Assembly: GCF_014650435.1 (NCBI RefSeq)
Contig: NZ_BMUY01000003.1
Span: 62,001 to 126,000, forward strand
From: Streptomyces tendae
Lineage (GTDB): Bacteria; Actinomycetota; Actinomycetes; Streptomycetales; Streptomycetaceae
DNA length: 64,000 nt
Direction of reading: 5' to 3'
Positions 34,767 through 43,206 of the stretch are shown here, piece after piece (the first letter of the stretch is position 1; each line of letters opens with the position of its first letter). A program made the position numbers and the translations under genes. The notes below the pieces were generated by a model. That model saw nothing but the letters and a program-made list of their open reading frames with translations. It did not search any database and was not told the origin of the DNA.

Positions 34767-35843
34767 ATGACCGCCAGTACTGCCAATACCGCCAGTCTGG
34801 AGGCGCTGCGCCGCTGCCACTTCGCCGTCGACCTGGGCGCGGCGCGGACCCGCGTCTACGTGAAGGGGGCCGGGCTCGTCGTCGACCAGCCGTCCGCCGC
34901 GGCGGTCAACACCCGCACGGGCGCGCTCATCGCGGTCGGCGAGTTCGCGGAGAAGATGACCGGCCGCACCCCCGGCTACATCCGCGTCGTGCGGCCCGTC
35001 TCCGGCGGCACGGTGGTCGACATCGAGATGGCCCAGCGCATGCTGCGCCACCTGCTCGGCGACCGGATCCGCCGCGCCCTGCGCCGCAAGCCCCGGCTGC
35101 GGGCCGCCGTCTGCACCCCGCACGACGCGGATCCGCTGTCCCAGCGGGCGGCGATCGAGACGCTGGTCGGGCTCGGCGCGCGCCGGGTGGAGCTGGTGGA
35201 CACGCTCATCGCGGCGGCGGTCGGCTGCGGACTGCCGGTGGAGCAGCCCGAGGCGACCATGATCATGGTGTGCGGCGCGCACGCCACGCAGGTCGCGGTG
35301 CTCTCCCTCGGTTCCATCGTGACCGCCGAGCGCATCCCGGTGGGCGGCGAGGCCGTGGACCACGCGATCGTGCAGCTGCTGCGCCACCAGCACGAGCTGG
35401 TGCTGCCCAGCCAGTCCGTGCGCCCGCTGCAACTCGCCCTGTCCGGCAACGGGCTGACCCCGCAGGGGCCGGCGTCCACCGAGATCCACGGCCGGGACGT
35501 CGCGACCGGCCTGGCCCGCAGTGTGCGGGTCGACACCGCCACGGTGCGCAACGCCATCCAGACGCCGCTGACGGCCGTGCTCGACGGCATCGGCAAGGTG
35601 CTGCGGGACTGCCCGCCGGACCTGGTCGCGGACCTCGCCGACCGCGGGATCATGATGGTCGGCGGGAGCGCGCTGCTGCCGGGCTTCGACCAGATGCTGC
35701 GCCAGGCCACCGGCATGCCGGTGCACATCGCGGAGCGGCCCGACGTGTGCGCGGTCCAGGGCCTCGGCAGCATGCTGGAGGGCCGGGTCGAACCGCTCGT
35801 CCTGCACCCGACGACCGCCGACTCCGACTCCGGCTCCGACTGA
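34767..35843 (+). CDS. mbl: MreB-like actin homologue Mbl
   Basis: The 358-residue protein keeps the actin/MreB fold: phosphate-1 HFAVDLGAARTRVYVKGAG, a PVSGGTVVDIEMAQRML core, ERIPVGGEAVDHAIVQLL and the adenosine motif MMVGGSALLPGFDQML. The second phosphate loop reads MIMVCGAHATQVAVLS rather than the usual IGGGTT, so nucleotide use may be altered. It matches Mbl of S. coelicolor, which helps spore-wall synthesis together with MreB. GGAGG lies upstream of the ATG. It sits between two signalling modules, 141 bases after the first. Confidence 0.85.
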   Translation: MTASTANTASLEALRRCHFAVDLGAARTRVYVKGAGLVVDQPSAAAVNTRTGALIAVGEFAEKMTGRTPGYIRVVRPVSGGTVVDIEMAQRMLRHLLGDRIRRALRRKPRLRAAVCTPHDADPLSQRAAIETLVGLGARRVELVDTLIAAAVGCGLPVEQPEATMIMVCGAHATQVAVLSLGSIVTAERIPVGGEAVDHAIVQLLRHQHELVLPSQSVRPLQLALSGNGLTPQGPASTEIHGRDVATGLARSVRVDTATVRNAIQTPLTAVLDGIGKVLRDCPPDLVADLADRGIMMVGGSALLPGFDQMLRQATGMPVHIAERPDVCAVQGLGSMLEGRVEPLVLHPTTADSDSGSD

Positions 35844-35874
35844 CCCGCCCCGGGGACCCGAGGGAGCCGGACGC

Positions 35875-37314
35875 ATGACCGCTCGGCCCGCGCCCCGGCT
35901 GCCCCGCCTCCTGGAAGCCCTCCTGGGGGCGGGCACCGACCTCGATCTGCGCGGCGTCCTGCAGCACATCGTGGACGGCGCCGCCGAACTGACCGGCGCC
36001 GACCGCGCGGCCCTGGTCGTCACGGGCCCCGGGGACAGCGGCCTCACCGAGAGCGACCTCGCCGAGATCCGCACCCCGGGCCCCGACCCCGTACCCGGGA
36101 CGGCGCCCCTGCTACGGGTGCCGATCCATGTGGGAGACGAGGAGTTCGGCGAGCTGCGGCTGACCGGGCGGCCCGGGGCGGCCCCGTTCACCGTCGAGGA
36201 CGAGCAGCTGCTGCGTGTCCTGGCCACCCAGGCCGGTGTCTCGATCGGCAACGCCCGGCTGTACGAGACGGCCCGGCAGCGCGAGCGCTGGATCGAGGGC
36301 GCGGCGGCCGTCACCACCGCGCTGCTCACCGAGGAGGGCACCGGCGACGCGCTGACCACGGTGGCCGAACGGGCCCGGCTGCTCGCGGGCGCCTCCGCGG
36401 GCGTCATCCTGCACCCGACCGCCGAGGGCGGCATGTCGATCGTGACCGCCTCGTCGCCCTACGACCCGGACGGCATGCTCGGCGCGACCATCACGCCGGG
36501 CAGCCCCGTGCTGGAACAGCTGCTGGGCGGCGAGCCGGTGTTCATCGAGGACTCGGCGACCGACCCCCGGATGACGACCCACGTACGGCACCGGTTCGGG
36601 CCGAGCATGATGCTGCCCCTGCAGGCGGGCGGGCGGCTCGTCGGCACCCTCGCCCTGCCCCGGCGGCGCGGCGGGCGCCCGTACACGGACCTGGAGCGGC
36701 TGCTCGCGACGCAGTTCGCCTCGCAGGCGGCGCTCGCCCTCGTCCTGGCCGACGCCCGCCGCGGCCGGGAGCGGCTGGCGGTCTACGAGGACCGCGACCG
36801 CATCGCCCGCGACCTGCACGATCTGGTGGTGCAGCGGCTGTTCGCCACCGGCATGATGCTGGAGTCCACCCGGCGCCGCCCGGGCGCCGACGACGTCGGC
36901 GACATCCTCGGCCGGGCGGTGGACGAGCTGCGCTCCACGGTCGGCGAGGTCCGCACCACCATCTTCGCGCTCCAGCAGCCCCCGGCCGACCCGCCGACCG
37001 GACTGCGCGGCCGGGTCCTGCGCGAGACGGCGTCCGCCGCCGCCCGGCTCGGGTTCGCGCCGTCCACGCACTTCGCGGGCGCCGTAGACACCCGGGTGCC
37101 CGACCGGGTCGCCGACCGCCTCCTGACCGCCCTCCGCGACGCCCTGGCCGACACGTCGGCGCGCCCGGGTGTCTCCCGCGTCGAGGTCACCGTGGAGACG
37201 CCCGCCAGGTCGCCGGAGGGCCGGGACGGAGTACGTCTCAGAGTCGTCGACGACGGCGAGGGCGGCCCGGAGGAGGGGCACGGGACGACGGTCACGTGGT
37301 GGGCACCGCTCTAG
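35875..37314 (+). CDS. double-GAF histidine kinase with eroded ATP-binding site
   Basis: The 479-residue protein has two GAF domains (about 15-130 and 145-295), a HisKA_3 dimer helix with the phospho-His in RDRIARDLHDLVVQRLF, and a short C-terminal ATPase-like part. That part keeps DDGEG (G1) but the N-box Asn is not apparent (ALADTSARPGVSRVEV) and the G2 loop is nearly absent. It resembles DevS/DosS-type kinases that sense gas or redox. No response-regulator gene adjoins it. It is in a probable operon with mbl (31-base gap). Confidence 0.82.
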   Translation: MTARPAPRLPRLLEALLGAGTDLDLRGVLQHIVDGAAELTGADRAALVVTGPGDSGLTESDLAEIRTPGPDPVPGTAPLLRVPIHVGDEEFGELRLTGRPGAAPFTVEDEQLLRVLATQAGVSIGNARLYETARQRERWIEGAAAVTTALLTEEGTGDALTTVAERARLLAGASAGVILHPTAEGGMSIVTASSPYDPDGMLGATITPGSPVLEQLLGGEPVFIEDSATDPRMTTHVRHRFGPSMMLPLQAGGRLVGTLALPRRRGGRPYTDLERLLATQFASQAALALVLADARRGRERLAVYEDRDRIARDLHDLVVQRLFATGMMLESTRRRPGADDVGDILGRAVDELRSTVGEVRTTIFALQQPPADPPTGLRGRVLRETASAAARLGFAPSTHFAGAVDTRVPDRVADRLLTALRDALADTSARPGVSRVEVTVETPARSPEGRDGVRLRVVDDGEGGPEEGHGTTVTWWAPL

Positions 37315-37424
37315 TCCTGCCCCGCCACGCCCCGCCTTGCCCTGCCCTGCCCTGCGGACGCGGGGTGCTGGTCTCCCGGACGGGGTACCCGTGCCGTGAC
37401 CGCCCGGCAGGAGGAGGTACCACG

Positions 37425-37571
37425 ATGAGCGAGCCGACCCCGTCCCAGGCCGAGGGCGAACGCGACGACGAACCGGACACCCCGGAGGTCCCGCACACCA
37501 CTCCCTCCCAGGCCGAGGGCGAACGCGACGACGGAGTCGAGAGCGCCGAGGAGGAGCCGGAAGGCCGGTGA
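37425..37571 (+). CDS. 48-residue acidic protein with duplicated motif
   Basis: ATG at 37425 has an excellent AGGAGGAGG 8-10 bases upstream. The acidic, disordered peptide contains TPSQAEGERDD twice (residues about 5-15 and 26-36), nearly identical in DNA as well. No membrane segment or cysteine. A 35-base hairpin follows 45 bases after the stop. Function unknown; the repeat looks like a binding motif presented in two copies. Confidence 0.7.
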   Translation: MSEPTPSQAEGERDDEPDTPEVPHTTPSQAEGERDDGVESAEEEPEGR

Positions 37572-37615
37572 CACGTCCCACCCGCGGAAGCGGCCGGCCC
37601 GTCACCGCCGGGACA

Positions 37616-37650
37616 GTTGTTCAGCCGCCCGGAACGGGCTGCTGAACAAC
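37616..37650. terminator. near-perfect 35-base hairpin
   Basis: GTTGTTCAGC (37616-37625) pairs with GCTGAACAAC (37641-37650) and, inside, GCCCG pairs with CGGGC around GAA, with one C/T mismatch. It can end transcription after the 48-residue protein gene and insulate the downstream kinase module. As DNA it is also a long palindrome. Confidence 0.7.
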
Positions 37651-37794
37651 TCGGGACCCGCTCAAATCGACAGCGCAGGCCCTTCAGATCACTCAGCGGC
37701 GGAACGATCAGGGCGGGCGCTTCCGTGGGCGGGGAATGAGTCCGACCCCGTGCGAGCGGCCCCCCGCGCCGCCCGTCCCACGGGAGGAAGACGT

Positions 37795-37820
37795 ATGGCG
37801 GATGGCAGCCGGAAGCCGGC

Positions 37821-37827
<7 letters not shown>
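37795..37827 (+). CDS. candidate 10-residue leader peptide
   Basis: ATG at 37795, 7 bases after GGGAGGA, opens MADGSRKPAW and stops at TGA 37825-37827. The stop overlaps the ATG (37821) of the next gene in the sequence ATGGTGA. The main gene has only a weak ribosome site, so its translation probably depends on ribosomes finishing this leader. It ends in Trp just before the stop. Confidence 0.4.
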
Positions 37828-38767
<940 letters not shown>

Positions 38768-38771
<4 letters not shown>

Positions 38772-39811
38772 TCATTCCGCCGAAGCCCACCCTCCCGCCG
38801 GGCAGCCCTCGCTCCCGGCCGGGCCATCTGACCTGGTCGGCCGCCGACGGCAGGCTCCAGGCCCTCGTCGTGTGGACGGAACGCCACCCGGGCCACGGCG
38901 AGGACGCCGAACCGCTCGCGGTGTACCACCGGCCCACCGCGAACGGCGTGCTGGCCGTCTTCGACGGCTCGGGCGGCTCCGGAGCGGCCCCTGCCTGGCG
39001 CGGACCCGACGGCGCGACGTACACCAGCGCCTGGGCCGGTGCCCGGGTCGCCCGACTTGCCACGGAGTGCTGGTTCCAGCACTCCCTGGCCTCCGCGGAG
39101 GAGGACTCCCTGCCGCACCTGAAACACTTCCTGCGGACCGTGCAGCACGCGGCTCCGACGGGAGCACGGAGCAAGATCACCGGATCCATGCGCCGGGTCC
39201 TGCCCACGACCCTGGCCGCGGTCCGGTACCGGGCCCACGAGGAGGGCGTCCACTGGCAGGCGATCTGGGCCGGCGACTCCCGGTCGTACGCCCTGCTTCC
39301 GGTCAGCGGCCTGCACGCGCTCACCCGCGACGACACGCGGGAGACCGACGCGCTCGCCCAGCTCCGGCAGGACCCGCCGATGACGAACGTGATCTGCGCG
39401 GACCGCGACTTCACCCTCTCCGCCCACGGCGGCGAGTTCAGCGAGCCGTGCGTCCTGCTGGCCGCCACCGACGGCTTCTTCGGCTACGTGCACACGCCCG
39501 CGCAGTTCGAGTGCGTCCTGCTCGACACCCTCGGGCGGGCCCGGGACATGGGCGACTGGGCCGGGCTGCTGCGCCGCGCCATCCAGCCGGCCACGGGCGA
39601 CGACGCGTCGCTCTCCCTCGCGGCCCTCGGCTTCGAGGGCTTCGGGCAGTTGCGTGACGCCTTCGCCGAGCGGCACGCGGACGTCGTACGGAGCGGGTAC
39701 CTCGATGTCCCGCCGGGCGGCGGTCCGCAGGCGCTGCGCGGCTGGCAGGACCGGACCTGGGAGACCTATCGGCCCGCCTACGAGAAGTTCATGCCGGAGG
39801 TGCCGGAGTGA
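38768..39811 (+). CDS. PP2C-family protein phosphatase
   Basis: The 347-residue protein keeps the metal-binding PP2C positions: GED near 44-46, Asp66-Gly-Ser-Gly-Gly (VFDGSGGSG), PTTLAAV, AGDSR (Asp170), ATDGFFGYV (Asp235) and GDDASL (Asp278/279). It should dephosphorylate Ser/Thr residues placed by the kinase encoded next. GTG start overlaps the upstream stop (GTGA), and its own stop overlaps the kinase start the same way, giving tight co-translation of phosphatase and kinase. Confidence 0.85.
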
Positions 39812-40923
39812 AGCCGGGGGACGTGATCGGGGGGTACCGGGTCGTCACCGAGCCGACCAACGCCGACGGCGGGAAATGCGTGTGGGCCTTCGCCGAGAAG
39901 GACGGCAAGGAGTACTTCCTCAAACGCTTCCTGGAGCCCAAGCGCCCCCGCGAGGGCTCCGCGGGCAGCGCCGCGAGCCGGCGGATCAGGCTGGAGACGT
40001 GCCGGGAGTTCGAGGAACGGCACCGGAGCATCATGAAGCTGCTGCGCCCCGACGCCAGCGGCGCGGGCAACCTGGTCCTCGCCACGGACTTCTTCCACGC
40101 GGGCAGCACCTACTACAAGGTGACCGAACGCATCGACACCGCCAGCCTGGCGGACCCGCAGTCACTCGGCCCGAAGCAGAAGGCGGTCCTGCTGAGGACG
40201 CTGGCGACCAGCCTGCGGCTGCTGCACGACATCGACGTGGTGCACGGCGATCTGAAGACGGCCAACGTCCTGGTCCAGAAGCGGACGGCCGCCGCGTTCC
40301 ACACGGCCAAGCTCATCGACTTCGACGACTCGTACCTCTCCGGCCGCCCTCCGGCCCGCGAGGAGATCGCGGGAGACTCGCTGTACGGCGCACCGGAGTG
40401 GCGGCGCTATGTGCGGGGCGAGGAGTCCGTACAGGCCCGGGACCTGACGACGGCCGTGGACGTCTTCGCGCTGGGCCTGATGACGCACCTCTATCTGACC
40501 GGCTCGCTGCCCGCGTACACCGGCCGCTACGGGTCCCCGGCGGACGCGGTGAACGCGGCCGAACCACTGGTCGCCGACGAACGGCTCGGCACTCCGATGC
40601 AGGCCCTGATCGCGGCCATGACCTCGGCCGACCCGGGTGCCCGGCCCACCGTCGCCGGGTTCCTGGAGGCGCTGAAGGACGCCGGGCTGTGCACCCTCCA
40701 CAGCACCCCGCAGCCACGTCCGGCCGCCGCCGTCCCGGGCGGGGAGCACGCCGGTCCCACGGCGTCCGACGGACCCCGCCGGAGCCGGGTGCAGTTCAAC
40801 CCGCCGGACCGCTCCGTACGCCGGCCGCCGCCGGTGGCGGACGACGGACCGAAGAAGTCCAGGGTCAGGATCAATCTCGGCCGCCACCGGGACGACCTCC
40901 CCGGCCCCCGCCCCGCCCCGTAA
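39808..40923 (+). CDS. Ser/Thr protein kinase of TerY-P triad type
   Basis: The 371-residue kinase has an invariant-Lys candidate Lys39 (YFLKRF), catalytic loop HGDLKTANVL (His146, Asp148, Lys150), metal loop IDFDDSYL in place of DFG (Asp171), and YGAPEW. It looks catalytically competent. The C-terminal 80 residues are a basic, disordered tail with two similar segments (RRSRVQFN and KKSRVRIN). It is flanked by a PP2C phosphatase and a vWA protein, the known TerY-P arrangement. Confidence 0.87.
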   Translation: MKPGDVIGGYRVVTEPTNADGGKCVWAFAEKDGKEYFLKRFLEPKRPREGSAGSAASRRIRLETCREFEERHRSIMKLLRPDASGAGNLVLATDFFHAGSTYYKVTERIDTASLADPQSLGPKQKAVLLRTLATSLRLLHDIDVVHGDLKTANVLVQKRTAAAFHTAKLIDFDDSYLSGRPPAREEIAGDSLYGAPEWRRYVRGEESVQARDLTTAVDVFALGLMTHLYLTGSLPAYTGRYGSPADAVNAAEPLVADERLGTPMQALIAAMTSADPGARPTVAGFLEALKDAGLCTLHSTPQPRPAAAVPGGEHAGPTASDGPRRSRVQFNPPDRSVRRPPPVADDGPKKSRVRINLGRHRDDLPGPRPAP

Positions 40924-40961
40924 CCACCCCCAAACCTCCCTGCGAATCCGAGGAGCAACGC

Positions 40962-41672
40962 GTGAGCGCGGAGATCGAGAAGTACCACGGCAACCTGCAG
41001 TACGCCGTCGACATCGTGATGTGCATCGACGCCACGGGCAGCATGTATCCCGTACTGGACATCGTGAAGAACAACTCGCTCCGGTTCCATCAGCGGCTGA
41101 ACGAGGTGATGGCGAGGAAGAGCAAGGAGATCAGCCAGCTGCGGCTGCGGATCATCGCCTTCCGGGACTTCGGGGACGATCCCTCCGACGCGATCGAGCA
41201 GACGGACTTCCTGCGCCTGCCCCAACAGGTGGCGGAATTCGAGAACTTCGTACGGAACCTGGAGGCGGGCGGCGGCGGGGACATCCCCGAGTCCGGCCTC
41301 GAGGCGCTGGCCCTGGCCATCAACTCCCCCTGGGAGACCGGCCTCGACCGGCGGCGTCACGTCATCGTCATGTTCACCGACGCTCCCGCCCACCCGCTCG
41401 GCACGGTGGGTGTCGGCGCGCAGACGTATCCGCGGAACATCCCGCGCTCCATGGACGATCTCTTCGAGCAGTGGGGATACGCCCGCAGCCAGACGGCGGT
41501 GATGGAGCAGTCGGCGAAGCGGCTCGTCCTCTTCGCTCCCGAGGAGGAGCCCTGGCAGGAGGCGATCGGGGAGGAGTGGGACCTCACGCTGCACTTCCCC
41601 TCCAGGGCCGGGGAGGGACTGGAGGAGTTCGAGATGGACGAGATCATCGAGACGATCGCGAACAGCCTGTGA
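40962..41672 (+). CDS. vWA-domain protein, TerY-like
   Basis: The 236-residue protein is a single von Willebrand A domain with an intact MIDAS: DATGSM (Asp23, Thr25, Ser27), a mid-domain GGGGDIPESGLEAL with the metal Thr replaced by Ile, and VIVMFTDAPAH. The GTG start (40962) follows GAGGAG. With the preceding phosphatase and kinase it forms a TerY-P-like triad, in which the vWA protein is probably the phosphorylated switch or adaptor. Confidence 0.85.
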   Translation: MSAEIEKYHGNLQYAVDIVMCIDATGSMYPVLDIVKNNSLRFHQRLNEVMARKSKEISQLRLRIIAFRDFGDDPSDAIEQTDFLRLPQQVAEFENFVRNLEAGGGGDIPESGLEALALAINSPWETGLDRRRHVIVMFTDAPAHPLGTVGVGAQTYPRNIPRSMDDLFEQWGYARSQTAVMEQSAKRLVLFAPEEEPWQEAIGEEWDLTLHFPSRAGEGLEEFEMDEIIETIANSL

Positions 41673-42127
41673 GTTTCCGGCTGCAGGGCGACGGCGTCCG
41701 GCTGGACTTCGACGGGCGGCGGTGGCTGGTGTTCTCCTGGAGCCGACGGGACGGCGTCGCGGGCGGTGTCGGCGGCCGCCTGTATGTGGAGCCCACGTGC
41801 TGTCTCTCGGTCGCGGGCCGGCTGTCGGACCACGACGGGAGCCTGCGCCTGGCGTTCCGGTTCCGGCCCTCGGGGATGAGCGTCGGCGACGTCGCGGCGG
41901 AGATCGTCGTGGGCGCCGACCAGGCGGAGCCGGCCTGGCAGTTCGTGCAGTGGTTCGCGCACACGTACCGCGTCGAGGACGTCTCCGCCTCCTGGTGGGA
42001 CGACGACGCCGAGCCGTCCGCCGGTGAGCGGGAGCGGAGCCGGGACTGGCTCGGCGCGCCCGTGTCACCGGCGACGCGAGACCTGTTCCGCTCGGTCATG
42101 GCTCGCCTGACCGTCGCGGACGCGTGA
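41669..42127 (+). CDS. 152-residue orphan protein in the kinase module
   Basis: Starts at GTG overlapping the vWA stop (GTGA). All-beta-looking first 85 residues (VRLDFDGRRWLVFSW, GRLYVEPTCCLSVAGRLS, LRLAFRFRPSGM) then a helical acidic segment (WQFVQWFAHTYRVEDV). No signal or membrane segment. I do not recognise the family. Tight coupling to the vWA gene suggests a direct partner. Confidence 0.7.
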   Translation: MSFRLQGDGVRLDFDGRRWLVFSWSRRDGVAGGVGGRLYVEPTCCLSVAGRLSDHDGSLRLAFRFRPSGMSVGDVAAEIVVGADQAEPAWQFVQWFAHTYRVEDVSASWWDDDAEPSAGERERSRDWLGAPVSPATRDLFRSVMARLTVADA

Positions 42128-42139
42128 GTTCGGGGAGGC

Positions 42140-43048
42140 ATGGTGGCCGGGCCGACCTGGCAGTGCTCGGACTGCGACACGTACAACGACGCCGCGGTGC
42201 GGGTGTGCCACGTCTGTGAGACACCGCGCGCGGCGATACGCCGGGACGCTCCCGAGCCGCCTGCCGGAAAGAAGGCGGTACCGAAGACCCCCGCCACGAA
42301 GAGGTCCCCCGCCACGAAGAAGGCCGCCACCACGAAGAAGGCGGCCCCCACGAGAAGGCCGCCCGCCGCCAAGAAGCCGGCCGCCGCCAAGAGGACTCCC
42401 GTCACCAAGTCGCCTCCCACGAGCGGCCGGAGAACGCCTCCCGACCTGCGCTCCGGCATGACGGGACCGAGCAGCCCGACGGTACGGGGAAGCGCCGCGC
42501 CGCCCCTTGCCATGGAGGCCCTGTTCGGAAGCAGCACCGCCCCGGTCCGGACACCCCCGAGGGAGGCGACCCGCGGGGAGCTGGTGGCGGGATGCGGCTG
42601 CCTCCTGTTCCTCGCAGCGGTCGTCATCGTCCCGATCGTCCTGCTGATCCTCAACTGGTCGGCCGTGACCTCGTTCGTGACCGGCTCCGACTCCTCGAAG
42701 CCCTTTCCGACCGCATCGGCGAGCGGCCCCTGCCCGAAGCCGATGGCCGAGATGCTGCCGGAGGGGACCGGGGCCCGACTCGTCGCCGCCTACAGCAGGG
42801 ACGACCTGGAGGAGCGGTACGCCTTCTGCCGGACCACGGCGGGAAAGGTCTTCTACTTCGCCAGGATGAAGGACGGCGAACCGTACGGCGACCCCACGGA
42901 AGCGAGGAAGTCCGAGAACGGCTACGTGGTGGACTTCATGCCGCAGGGAACCAGCTACCACTTCCGCGACGGCGAGGTGGCGGCCTACGACGAGGACGGC
43001 AAGGAGATCTGGACGGGAGAGCTCGTCCCCGAGGCTTCGGCCGACTGA
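42140..43048 (+). CDS. RanBP2-type zinc-ribbon membrane protein with H1-like tail
   Basis: The 302-residue protein begins with a textbook RanBP2 zinc finger: Trp7, Cys9, Cys12, Asn16, Cys23, Cys26 (W-x-C-x2-C-x3-N-x6-C-x2-C). Residues about 43-95 are Lys/Ala/Pro/Thr-rich, like bacterial histone-H1 tails. One membrane helix (GCLLFLAAVVIVPIVLLIL, near 153-175) leads to an outside domain (CPKPMAEMLPEGTG, YAFCRTTAGKVFYFARM) with two cysteines. It links a cytoplasmic adaptor to the cell surface. GGGGAGG precedes the ATG. Confidence 0.8.
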   Translation: MVAGPTWQCSDCDTYNDAAVRVCHVCETPRAAIRRDAPEPPAGKKAVPKTPATKRSPATKKAATTKKAAPTRRPPAAKKPAAAKRTPVTKSPPTSGRRTPPDLRSGMTGPSSPTVRGSAAPPLAMEALFGSSTAPVRTPPREATRGELVAGCGCLLFLAAVVIVPIVLLILNWSAVTSFVTGSDSSKPFPTASASGPCPKPMAEMLPEGTGARLVAAYSRDDLEERYAFCRTTAGKVFYFARMKDGEPYGDPTEARKSENGYVVDFMPQGTSYHFRDGEVAAYDEDGKEIWTGELVPEASAD

Positions 43049-43060
43049 CGGTCGGCACAC

Positions 43061-43083
43061 TTGACGGTGTCAGGAAAATCTCG
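43061..43083 (+). promoter_or_regulatory. possible mmpL promoter with TGAC-N3-GTCA palindrome
   Basis: TTGACG (43061-43066) overlaps the palindrome TGACGGTGTCA (43062-43072). The matching -10 is weak (CACTGC, 17 bases on). A regulator on the palindrome would cover the -35 box of the exporter gene that follows. Confidence 0.3.
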
Positions 43084-43206
43084 CACTGCCAAAGCCACTT
43101 GCCGCGTGGATAGCGTCATGGCCGGCGACGGGGCAGCGGCTCCGCCGCACCCCCACCACCAGCGCGGGCCATGGATGCACGCCGCAAGAACGCAAGGAGA
43201 AGGTGC

